Made by a program: the position numbers and the translations under genes. Under the pieces are notes generated by a model, which had not been told where the DNA came from, ran no database searches, and was given only the letters and a program-made list of their open reading frames with translations. Shown here piece after piece: positions 1 through 5,906 of a stretch of DNA of 9,148 bases; the first letter of the stretch is position 1, and every line of letters starts with the position of its first letter. The DNA is taken from NCBI GenBank assembly GCA_036389695.1, contig DASVWG010000053.1, positions 1-9,148 of the forward strand, written 5' to 3'. This DNA is from JALZHR01 sp036389695. Its GTDB lineage: Bacteria; Acidobacteriota; Blastocatellia; Pyrinomonadales; Pyrinomonadaceae.

Positions 1-1
1 G

Positions 2-400
2 ACGACCGAGCCGCACCCGCATTTTCCGACCGATATGCAGGCGCAGTATATGTCTCTGATGACGCAAGCCGAAGGCGTTTCCGTGATACAGGAGACGATT
101 TTCGAGAATCGTTTTATGCACGCGCCGGAGCTTATGCGAATGGGCGCGAAAATCGAGATTGCGGGAAACACGGCGCGAGTTCACGGCAAAACGAATTTAA
201 TGGGCGCTCCGGTTCAGGCTTCGGATTTGCGCGCGTCGGCGTCACTGGTTCTCGCCGGACTCGCGGCGCGCGGCGAAACTTTGATTGACCGCGTTTATCA
301 CATCGACCGCGGTTACGAAAACATCGTCAAAAAATTAAACTCCGTCGGCGCGGAAATCGAGCGATTGACAAACGGCGCGGCGACAGCGGCGAAAGAGTAA
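2..400 (+). CDS. murA: UDP-N-acetylglucosamine 1-carboxyvinyltransferase, C-terminal part (5' end outside window)
   Basis: MurA transfers enolpyruvate from PEP to UDP-GlcNAc, the first committed cytoplasmic step of peptidoglycan synthesis. The frame is open from base 2 and supplies about 132 C-terminal residues of a protein usually near 420. Family signatures are clear: FPTDMQAQ, whose Asp (bases 32-34) corresponds to catalytic Asp305 of the E. coli enzyme; ETIFENRFMH; DLRASASLVLAG, whose Arg (230-232) matches Arg371; and YHIDRGYE, whose Arg (308-310) matches Arg397. The active-site Cys loop is upstream of the window. The C-terminus continues about ten residues past the usual end, with an Ala-rich tail. 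The TAA stop at 398-400 is followed 15 bases later by a strong hairpin and T-rich run, so the transcript probably ends there. The family call is very secure. Confidence 0.97.
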   Translation, partial: TTEPHPHFPTDMQAQYMSLMTQAEGVSVIQETIFENRFMHAPELMRMGAKIEIAGNTARVHGKTNLMGAPVQASDLRASASLVLAGLAARGETLIDRVYHIDRGYENIVKKLNSVGAEIERLTNGAATAAKE

Positions 401-415
401 AGATAGGAAAAGGTT

Positions 416-489
416 AACTGATAGTTGATAACTGATAACTGATAGTGAAAGCGAAACAACTATCAGTTATCAGTTATCAACTATCAGTT
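416..489. repeat. Heptad-built inverted repeat, element 1
   Basis: Two perfectly complementary 31-base arms (416-446 and 459-489) flank a 12-base loop (447-458). The left arm is a tandem run of seven-base units close to AACTGAT (one unit reads AGTTGAT) plus a partial fifth unit. TGA occurs at 419, 426, 433 and 440, and TCA at 463, 470, 477 and 484, all at 7-base spacing. Just outside the right arm the heptad TTTTTAC occurs twice (488-494, 495-501), so a second degenerate heptad pair may enclose the first. No coding sequence is involved. Confidence 0.95.
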
Positions 490-517
490 TTTACTTTTTA
501 CTTTTCTTTTTTTGTGT
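416..517 (+). terminator. Probable intrinsic terminator after murA
   Basis: The perfect 31-bp stem of the heptad element is followed at once by a T-rich stretch (488-517: two TTTTTAC units, then TTTT-C-TTTTTTT). This has the hairpin-plus-U-tract layout of a rho-independent terminator for murA. The stem is AT-rich and unusually long compared with a normal terminator, so it could instead be an mRNA-end structure or a repeat that serves as a terminator secondarily. Confidence 0.6.
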
Positions 518-536
518 TTAAATAAATCAATCCGTT

Positions 537-884
537 ATGAGCGAAAATTGTTTGTTTTGCAAGATTATTGCAGGCGAAATTCCGTCTGCCAGAGTTTACG
601 AAGACGATGTTTGTGTCGCGTTCGACGACATTAGCCCGCAGGCGCCGACGCACGTTTTAATCGTGCCGCGCGAGCATTTCGATTCGCTGGATAAAGCCGG
701 CAAAAATCATCGCGAAACGCTCGGACATCTGCTTTTGACCGGCGCTGAAATCGCGCGTGAAAGAGGCTTTAATGAAGACGGCTATCGCGTCGTTATCAAC
801 ACCAACGGCGACGGCGGGCAGACCGTTTTTCATCTGCACGTTCACCTGCTCGGCGGTCGCCCGTTTGTGTTTCCGCCGGGTTAG
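537..884 (+). CDS. hinT: HIT-family (HinT-like) nucleotide-binding hydrolase
   Basis: This is a histidine triad protein of 115 residues, the usual length for bacterial HinT. Family members hydrolyse purine nucleoside phosphoramidates and aminoacyl-adenylates in the cytosol as homodimers. The N-terminus (ENCLFCKIIAGEIPS, residues 3-17) carries the CxxC pair (Cys5, Cys8) seen in many bacterial members. AFDDISPQAPTHVLIVPREH (28-47) and GYRVVINTNGDGGQTV (82-97) are typical. The catalytic triad motif is HLHVHLL (His99, His101, His103), and the chain ends in the family-typical PPG. The ATG at 537 starts exactly at the conserved N-terminus, although no Shine-Dalgarno sequence precedes it. It lies alone between the murA terminator and the TPR gene. 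The physiological substrate cannot be told from sequence. Confidence 0.95.
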   Translation: MSENCLFCKIIAGEIPSARVYEDDVCVAFDDISPQAPTHVLIVPREHFDSLDKAGKNHRETLGHLLLTGAEIARERGFNEDGYRVVINTNGDGGQTVFHLHVHLLGGRPFVFPPG

Positions 885-960
885 TCTCTAAATCGCTGAC
901 AAACATTTCCGGAAAAAATGCTTCTAACCGGAATAATTTAATCCGAATATTTTTAGAGAC
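884..960. repeat. Short inverted repeat spanning the HIT-TPR spacer
   Basis: GTCTCTAAA (884-892) recurs as its exact reverse complement TTTAGAGAC (952-960), framing almost the whole spacer. The left copy shares its first base with the TAG stop of the HIT gene, and the right copy ends 8 bases before the TPR start codon. A smaller palindrome, TTTCCGGAAA (906-915), lies inside. It may be a hairpin or operator. The 59-base interior makes a simple terminator unlikely. Confidence 0.6.
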
Positions 961-968
961 TCGAAATA

Positions 969-1886
969 ATGAAAGTTTTTTTAGCAATTATATCTTTAGC
1001 GACCTTTGTGTTTTTCCAGCTTGGCTGCGGCGGCGTCAGCTCAAATAATGCCGTCACAAATTTAAACACAAACACGAACGCCGCAACTCCGGTTGTCGAA
1101 AATTCGCCGGAAGTTGTTGAGAACAAACAGCCGGAAGTCGTCCCGACTTTTACCGACGCGAATGAAGCCCTGGCGGCGGGCAACAAATATCTCGACGAAA
1201 ACAAAACCGAAAACGCGATTGAGGCTTTGAAACAGGCGACGAAGCTGAATCCCGATTTAGCCGACGCGCATTTCCAGCTCGGCATCGCTTACAGCCTGCG
1301 CGAAAAGGAAGACGAGATTTTGCAGCGCGACACGGAAGAAACGACGCCGACGCCCGCGCCGCAGCGAAAATCAGCCAAAAAAGGCTCAAAAGAAGTGCCG
1401 ACGATTTTGAAAAATTCCGATAAATCTTTTGACAACGCGGCGAAGGCTTACGAAAAAATCATCCGGAAAGAGCCGAAAAACGACGCGGCGTTTTTCAATC
1501 TCGGACGCGCTTACAACAAAATAAATATGGACAAGGAAGCCGAAAAAGCCTTGCGCCAGGCGGTGAAATTAAAGCCGGAAGACAGCGAATATCAAACCGA
1601 GCTCGGCAAGATTCTGATAAAGCTCGCCAGTTATGACGAAGCGGTCGTCGTTTTGAAAAAAGCGATCGAGCTGGACGAAAACAACACGCAGGCGATTGAT
1701 TCGCTGGAAAAAGCCGAAGCCGGAAAAAAACGCACCAATTTCGGCATCAAACCGAAAATTCCCGCCGACCTGCAAAACATGAAGGAAAACCGACCGGCAA
1801 CCAGACAGACAAAGCCAAAAACGGAAGGAACGAAACCGGCTGAACAAACACCGCCGCCGCCAGCGGACAAGCCGAACGTTAATTAA
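969..1886 (+). CDS. TPR-repeat lipoprotein with interrupted TPR and low-complexity tail
   Basis: The product (305 residues) starts with a hydrophobic signal peptide ending in QLGC, so Cys20 is a likely lipidation site, although Gln at -3 is not the favoured residue. An Asn/Thr/Val/Glu-rich linker (21-60) leads to TPR units. TPR1 is about 63-96 (AIEALKQATKLNP). Helix A of TPR2 is about 97-113 (ADAHFQLGIAYSL), then about 38 charged, Pro/Lys-rich residues (114-151) precede a matching helix B (152-170). TPR3 is about 171-204 and TPR4 about 205-238. The tail (250-305) is Lys/Pro-rich. TPR domains bind protein partners, so a cell-envelope scaffold is likely. The partner is unknown and the neighbours give no hint. 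The ATG at 969 fits the signal peptide, with only a weak AGAG upstream. Confidence 0.85.
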   Translation: MKVFLAIISLATFVFFQLGCGGVSSNNAVTNLNTNTNAATPVVENSPEVVENKQPEVVPTFTDANEALAAGNKYLDENKTENAIEALKQATKLNPDLADAHFQLGIAYSLREKEDEILQRDTEETTPTPAPQRKSAKKGSKEVPTILKNSDKSFDNAAKAYEKIIRKEPKNDAAFFNLGRAYNKINMDKEAEKALRQAVKLKPEDSEYQTELGKILIKLASYDEAVVVLKKAIELDENNTQAIDSLEKAEAGKKRTNFGIKPKIPADLQNMKENRPATRQTKPKTEGTKPAEQTPPPPADKPNVN

Positions 1887-2024
1887 TGCAAAACGCAAAA
1901 TGCAAAGTGCAAAATGAAAGAACAGATTTAATTCAAGATTCAAGATTCAAAATTCAGGATTGCAATTTTGAATCTTGAATCTTGAATCTTGAATCCTAAT
2001 ATTTTGCACTTTGCGTTTTGCATT
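1885..2024. repeat. Outer heptad inverted repeat of element 2 (GCAAAAY units)
   Basis: The left arm (1885-1915, 31 bases) is a run of seven-base units such as GCAAAAC, GCAAAAT and GCAAAGT. It begins within the TAA stop codon of the TPR gene. The right arm (2001-2024, 24 bases) is its reverse complement except that one whole heptad of the left arm is absent. The remaining 24 bases match perfectly. The arms enclose a second, unrelated heptad palindrome. Confidence 0.92.
1931..1994. repeat. Inner heptad inverted repeat of element 2 (ATTCAAG units)
   Basis: Four units of consensus ATTCAAG (from 1931) face four units of its reverse complement CTTGAAT (to 1994). Positions 1931-1956 pair with 1969-1994 with one mismatch (1951/1974), leaving a loop of about 12 bases. 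TCA falls at 1933, 1940, 1947 and 1954, and TGA at 1969, 1976, 1983 and 1990. With the outer repeat it would fold into a long two-part stem in RNA or a cruciform in DNA. It may act as a terminator for the TPR gene, but no T-run follows. Confidence 0.93.
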
Positions 2025-2125
2025 CGATTCCTTCTGCCTCAGAAAAACACACCTGTAAACTTTCCTGTATCAGCCTGACATAAATTCTGCGAAATAATGA
2101 TAAACTTATCTTTGAACTAATTGCT

Positions 2126-2149
2126 TTCGAATTAAAAGTTTAATTCGAA
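2126..2149. promoter_or_regulatory. Palindrome before the sigma-54 activator, possible operator
   Basis: TTCGAATTAAA (2126-2136) and TTTAATTCGAA (2139-2149) form a perfect 11-bp inverted repeat with a 2-base centre. It ends 7 bases before the ATG at 2157, where a Shine-Dalgarno sequence would normally lie and none is visible. An operator bound by a dimeric regulator, possibly autoregulation by the Fis-type domain of the gene itself, is a reasonable inference. An mRNA hairpin masking the start codon is the alternative. Confidence 0.55.
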
Positions 2150-2156
2150 TTTTCAT

Positions 2157-4283
2157 ATGAAAATCGAACTGGAAATTCCGCAATCGCTCTCGCTGGAGCG
2201 CAAAATCAAAATGCACGAGGCGCGCGAAGGCATCATCGACCGTCTGGCGCGTGATTTGCCGACGAATATCGACCTCGAAAGATTTTTAAACGTCGTCGTT
2301 TCGGAAATCGGGCGAATGATGGACGCCGACCGCTGCGACCTTTTGCAATTGACGGAAGGCAACGAGCTGCGCATCAGTCACGAATGGCGCAAGGACGAAA
2401 GCGTCCCGCCGTCGGAAGGCACGATGATTCCGTTCGACGCGGAGAAATTGACCGAAAAATTCGATTTGTCGCAGCCGGTGCGCATCAACGACACTTCCAA
2501 AACGAAAGACCCAACCGTTCGCTTTTTTACGAAAGCTCTGGAAACGCAGTCGCTGCTTATCGTGCCGATTACTCTGAACGAAAAAGTCATCGGGCTGGTC
2601 GGTTTGCACGACACGCACGCGCCGCGCGAATGGCTCGACGAGGAAGTCGCTTTTCTCGAATCGGTCGGTCGCCAGCTCGGCATCGGCTATCAATACACGC
2701 GGCTATATGTGGCGCAGGAACAGGAGACGCGCCGGACGAACGCGCTTTTGGAAATCGCCAACACGCTGAATTCGCACTCGGATTTTAACGAGGTTTCGGC
2801 GCGCGTTCTGGAACGCGCCGTCGAATTGGTCGGCGCAAGCTACGCCGCGCTCGGCGTCCTCGACCAGACCGGCAAAAAAATCGCGCTCGCTTCGTTTAAA
2901 TCCGCGCCGGATGTCAAGCCGAACGCGGTTTTGCAGATGATCGAGGAACACAATCAATCGCTCGACATCGAGCCGTTCCCGATTTTGAGCGACATTCTGC
3001 GCGAAGGGAAAACTTTGCGGCTGATTGACAAGGATTTGCCGTTTACGATTCGTCTGATTTTTAATTCGCAGCTGAACGGTCACGCCGCGCTCGTTGCGCC
3101 GGTGCGCGTCGGCGGACAGGCGTTCGGGCTGCTGGGTTTTGTCTGGAGCGAGGAGCGCGACGGCGGTTTTGAAAATCACGAGGTCGCATTAGTCGAAGGA
3201 ATCTCCGACCAAATCGGCACGGCTTTGGAGCGCGACCAGCTTTCGGCGGAAGTGATGCGCCTGAAAAGCGAGCTTCACCAAAGGCATCAGAGCGAGATTA
3301 TCGGGCAGGCTCCGGCGATTCGCCGCGCGATTGAGCTGGCTTTAAACGTCGCCGACACGCAGACGACCGTTTTGATTCAGGGCGAATCGGGCACGGGCAA
3401 AGAGCTTCTGGCGAATCTGATTCATTACAATTCGGGGCGCGAAAACAAGCCTTATGTGAAACTGAACTGCGGCGCGATTCCCGAAACTTTGCTTGAATCC
3501 GAGCTTTTCGGACACGAAAAAGGCGCGTTCACCGATGCGCGAAGCCAGCGCAAGGGACGTTTTGAAGAAGCCGACCGCGGCACTTTGTTTCTGGACGAAA
3601 TCGGCGAGATGTCGCTGCCCGCGCAGGTCAAGCTTTTGCGCGTTTTGCAGGACGGCGAATTTACGCGCGTCGGCGGAAACGAAACGGTCAAAACGGATGT
3701 GCGCGTCGTCGCCGCGTCGAACGTTGACCTCGAAAAAGCGGTCGAAGAAGGGAAGTTTCGGAAAGATTTATTTTATCGTCTCTCGGTTTTTCCGATTACT
3801 CTGCCGCCGCTGCGCGAGCGCCCCGAAGACATACACATTCTCGTTTTTCATTTTCTCGAACAATACAAGCAGAAAACCGGACGCTTCGTGTCGGGCATTT
3901 CGAAGGAAGCCTTGCTCGCTCTGGTTAATTACGAATGGTCTGGAAACGTCCGCGAGCTGGAAAACGCGATCGAGCGCGCGGTGATTATCGCTTCGGGACG
4001 CCAAATCGAGCTTGACGATTTGCCGGAAGCCATCAGCAAAAAAGCCTTCGAATCGTTTGCGCAGGCGCGGCAGGAACGCGCGAAAGCGGCGAGCGAAGGG
4101 CGAGCGATAAATCTGGAAGTAGAATTTCCGGCGACGATGGAAGAAATCGAGCGACAGGCAATCGAACTCGCGCTCGATTACACGAGCGGCGACAAATCTC
4201 GCGCGTCGAGATTATTAAATATCGGCAGAAAAACGCTTTATCGAAAGCTGGAGCAGTATGAGAACGGAAAGGTTTCGGAATAA
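2157..4283 (+). CDS. Sigma-54-dependent activator with two GAF domains (GAF-GAF-AAA+-Fis HTH)
   Basis: This 708-residue bacterial enhancer-binding protein uses ATP hydrolysis to remodel sigma-54 RNA polymerase. Two GAF-type sensor domains (about 38-180 and 210-358) replace a receiver domain, the layout of FhlA/NifA-like activators, so it should sense a small ligand or redox state rather than phosphorylation. A short helical linker (358-378) leads to the AAA+ domain: Walker A GESGTGKE (409-416), the sigma-54 contact loop GAFTDA (456-461, Asp where GAFTGA is usual), Walker B GTLFLDE (475-481), arginine-finger region FRKDLFYRL (534-542) and NVRELENAIERAVI (597-610). A Fis-type helix-turn-helix ends the chain (about 660-702, SRASRLLNIGRKTLYRKL). 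Start ATG 2157 has no visible RBS and a palindrome just upstream. No partner kinase is adjacent and the target genes are unknown. Confidence 0.95.
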   Translation: MKIELEIPQSLSLERKIKMHEAREGIIDRLARDLPTNIDLERFLNVVVSEIGRMMDADRCDLLQLTEGNELRISHEWRKDESVPPSEGTMIPFDAEKLTEKFDLSQPVRINDTSKTKDPTVRFFTKALETQSLLIVPITLNEKVIGLVGLHDTHAPREWLDEEVAFLESVGRQLGIGYQYTRLYVAQEQETRRTNALLEIANTLNSHSDFNEVSARVLERAVELVGASYAALGVLDQTGKKIALASFKSAPDVKPNAVLQMIEEHNQSLDIEPFPILSDILREGKTLRLIDKDLPFTIRLIFNSQLNGHAALVAPVRVGGQAFGLLGFVWSEERDGGFENHEVALVEGISDQIGTALERDQLSAEVMRLKSELHQRHQSEIIGQAPAIRRAIELALNVADTQTTVLIQGESGTGKELLANLIHYNSGRENKPYVKLNCGAIPETLLESELFGHEKGAFTDARSQRKGRFEEADRGTLFLDEIGEMSLPAQVKLLRVLQDGEFTRVGGNETVKTDVRVVAASNVDLEKAVEEGKFRKDLFYRLSVFPITLPPLRERPEDIHILVFHFLEQYKQKTGRFVSGISKEALLALVNYEWSGNVRELENAIERAVIIASGRQIELDDLPEAISKKAFESFAQARQERAKAASEGRAINLEVEFPATMEEIERQAIELALDYTSGDKSRASRLLNIGRKTLYRKLEQYENGKVSE

Positions 4284-4360
4284 AGCTCGACAACAGGCAG
4301 CCAGGCAAGGAATCACATTTAAAAGAGAAGTATTTTTGGCGAAGAAATTTGCTTATCGCA

Positions 4361-4888
4361 TCATTTTTGATTTTTTTGACACAATTGTTCTCTTTGTCGG
4401 GCTGAAGGCTCATACGAAATTTCAACGACTTCTTCGGTCTTTTCATCCGGCGACTCGACAGAAAAAGAAACGCCCGTCATTAAATTATCATATATCCATC
4501 GCCCGTCATCGCCCGGAGTTCTTTCAAATTGATTCAAATTCCAGACGAGGCTGGAGAGGGGAATGCGCTCGGCTAAAGTAATATCATAACTGCTGACCGT
4601 ATCACGCGAAACATTACATTTGTAGGCTGCCTTTTCCAAATCCGTCGCGCCGTAGTAATAAACCGTAATTCTGCCGAAGCCTGATTTATAGAAGCTAACA
4701 TAACCGTTTTTCGATTCCAGATAAGGTTTACCAAAGTAATCTTCAACTTCCGCTTTTTTTGTCACCAGCGGAACGATTCTTTCCCATTCATACAGAGGCT
4801 TTCTTTTTTCCTGAGTTTGAGCGACGGCAGACGAAGCAAATAAGTATAAACAGAGCCAGAACAGGACAGATGACGCTTTAATCTTCAT
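4361..4888 (-). CDS. Secreted protein of unknown function
   Basis: I do not recognise a named family. The 175-residue product begins with a clear Sec signal peptide: Lys-rich start, hydrophobic core (8-18) and an AVA|Q site, so cleavage after Ala23 is likely. The mature part has YEWERIVPLVTKKAEVEDYF (33-52) followed by GKPYLESKNGYVSFYK. This resembles a motif I associate from memory with small secreted acidobacterial proteins (a threshold or 'PL-T-x-x-x-VE-x-x-G-P' pattern). Two Cys residues (mature 90 and near the C-terminus) could pair. The gene converges on the sigma-54 activator across a 77-base gap with no clear terminator. A weak AAGGA lies about 12 bases before the ATG. Export is well supported, but the role is unknown. 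Confidence 0.8.
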   Translation of the reverse strand: MKIKASSVLFWLCLYLFASSAVAQTQEKRKPLYEWERIVPLVTKKAEVEDYFGKPYLESKNGYVSFYKSGFGRITVYYYGATDLEKAAYKCNVSRDTVSSYDITLAERIPLSSLVWNLNQFERTPGDDGRWIYDNLMTGVSFSVESPDEKTEEVVEISYEPSARQREQLCQKNQK

Positions 4889-4992
4889 AATTTACCCGTT
4901 TCCTTACGAACCGCTGATTTTATTTTCCGTCACAATATATCTCATTTTTGAGACGGATTGTAGAAAATTACAAATTAACCTAAATCCGAACC

Positions 4993-5023
4993 GATATATT
5001 ACTCCTTTAAAGAGAAATATATC
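4993..5023. repeat. Imperfect AT-rich palindrome in the PlsC/secreted-protein spacer
   Basis: GATATATT (4993-5000) faces AATATATC (5016-5023), with an inner CTC/GAG pair (5002-5004 and 5012-5014) separated by one mismatch each side. It lies 29 bases beyond the TAG stop of the acyltransferase in the transcribed direction and about 105 bases before the start of the secreted-protein gene. It could be a weak hairpin at the transcript end or a protein-binding site. There is no good T-tract on the transcribed strand. Confidence 0.45.
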
Positions 5024-5051
5024 AGTAAATAAAGAAATAATCAGGAAATTT

Positions 5052-5798
5052 CTAAAGCACCGGGACGAATCTCTCGTTCACTTTTTCCCAGAGCTTCTGC
5101 GCCAGTTCTTTCCGATTCGGGTTTTGCACGGGTTCGTCGCCGAAGGTGACAATCGCTTCGAATTCCGGAATCTGAAACAGTTTCCACATATGCCCGATAA
5201 ACGTGTCTTCGGGCGCCCACCAGCAAATCGAGTTGGCGGGCGGATTATTGTTCGGCGTGCGGTAGCTGATTGAAACGTAGTGAACGGGCAAATCGGTCTG
5301 CGCGGCGAATTCCAGAAACGAAGAATTGAATTTGAGAATTTTTTCGCCTTTCGTGCTCGTGCCTTCGGGAAAAACAATCACGCCTTCGCCCTCGTTGAGT
5401 CGTTGCAGGACTTCCGAACCGGCGCGCGGAATGTCGCGTCGATTCCGGCGATTGACAAAAACGTTGCCCATATCGCCGACGATGCGGTTGCCCAGAAACC
5501 AGCTTTGAATTTCGCCTTTCGCGACGAAAACTCCGCCGGTCACGGCGCGCAGAAGCGGAATGTCCGTGTAGCTCACGTGATTGGAAACGAGAAAAAACGG
5601 CGCTTTGGGCGCCGCGCCGATTACTTCGATTTTCATTCCCGAAATTTTGACGAACGCCCGCGCCCACCCGTTAAAAATCAGCTGCCGCCAGTAAAGCTTG
5701 TTCGGAATAAAAAAATGCAGCGCGAACCACAGGAAGTAAATCCCGAAAGTGACGACGAGAAAAGCGAAGAGACGAATTGCAGCAAGTAAATACTTCAT
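5052..5798 (-). CDS. plsC: PlsC-family 1-acylglycerol-3-phosphate-type O-acyltransferase (possible OlsA)
   Basis: This 248-residue membrane-associated acyltransferase has the usual family length. A hydrophobic N-terminal segment (about 5-29) should anchor it in the inner membrane. Motif I is NHVSYTD (His74, Asp79, the NHX4D catalytic pair), motif II surrounds GNVFVNRRNR (111-120), and motif III is FPEGTST (143-149). Family members move an acyl chain from acyl-ACP or acyl-CoA to lysophosphatidate. OlsA members acylate lyso-ornithine lipid instead. It lies 107 bases downstream of an OlsB-like GNAT gene on the same strand, so the OlsA role is a plausible inference, but PlsC itself cannot be excluded. 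The start ATG (5796-5798) lies 2 bases from a heptad repeat that fills the place of a ribosome-binding site. A promoter-like site sits inside that element. Confidence 0.92.
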   Translation of the reverse strand: MKYLLAAIRLFAFLVVTFGIYFLWFALHFFIPNKLYWRQLIFNGWARAFVKISGMKIEVIGAAPKAPFFLVSNHVSYTDIPLLRAVTGGVFVAKGEIQSWFLGNRIVGDMGNVFVNRRNRRDIPRAGSEVLQRLNEGEGVIVFPEGTSTKGEKILKFNSSFLEFAAQTDLPVHYVSISYRTPNNNPPANSICWWAPEDTFIGHMWKLFQIPEFEAIVTFGDEPVQNPNRKELAQKLWEKVNERFVPVL

Positions 5799-5800
5799 AA

Positions 5801-5906
5801 GTCAGCGGTCAGCCGTCAGCTATCAGCGGTCAGCTTACGGTTGAGTATAAATTACTTTCGGAATTTCACAAAACCAAAAGCTGACCGCTGATAGCTGACC
5901 GCTGAT
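5801..5906. repeat. Heptad-built inverted repeat, element 3
   Basis: The left arm (5801-5836) holds five seven-base units of the form GTCAGCN or ATCAGCG. The right arm (5878-5906) holds four units of the reverse complement. Positions 5815-5836 and 5878-5899 pair perfectly over 22 bp and the outer parts pair imperfectly, leaving a 41-base interior. TCA occurs at 5802, 5809, 5816, 5823 and 5830, and TGA at 5882, 5889, 5896 and 5903. The right arm touches the TAA stop of the GNAT gene, and the left arm ends 2 bases from the acyltransferase start. The left arm again has one heptad more than the right. Confidence 0.93.
5844..5871 (-). promoter_or_regulatory. Candidate sigma-70-type promoter for the PlsC-family gene
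   Basis: On the - strand, TTGTGA (5871-5866) and TATACT (5849-5844) are separated by 16 bases, a good -35/-10 pair. It lies in the loop of heptad element 3, so transcription would start near the left arm and the whole arm would form the 5' leader of the mRNA. The match was made by eye only, and the spacer is one base short of the optimum. Confidence 0.45.

Noticed and set aside
2384..2788. + strand ORF inside the sigma-54 activator
   Set aside because: It is a shadow frame of a gene with complete, ordered domains. Its translation is Arg-rich with no recognisable motifs.
3493..3984. + strand ORF within the AAA+ region
   Set aside because: It overlaps the coding of Walker A/B region motifs in another frame. 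Composition is Arg/Ser-rich, typical of a shadow.
4258..4581. + strand ORF from the end of the activator into the secreted-protein gene
   Set aside because: It is antisense to a gene with a clear signal peptide, and no own motifs or RBS were seen.
5280..5789. + strand ORF of 169 codons opposite the acyltransferase
   Set aside because: It is antisense to intact NHX4D and FPEGT motifs, so it is a shadow.
416..5906. Heptad palindromes as insertion sequences or MITEs
   Set aside because: No target-site duplications, no shared terminal sequence among the three, and no transposase were found.
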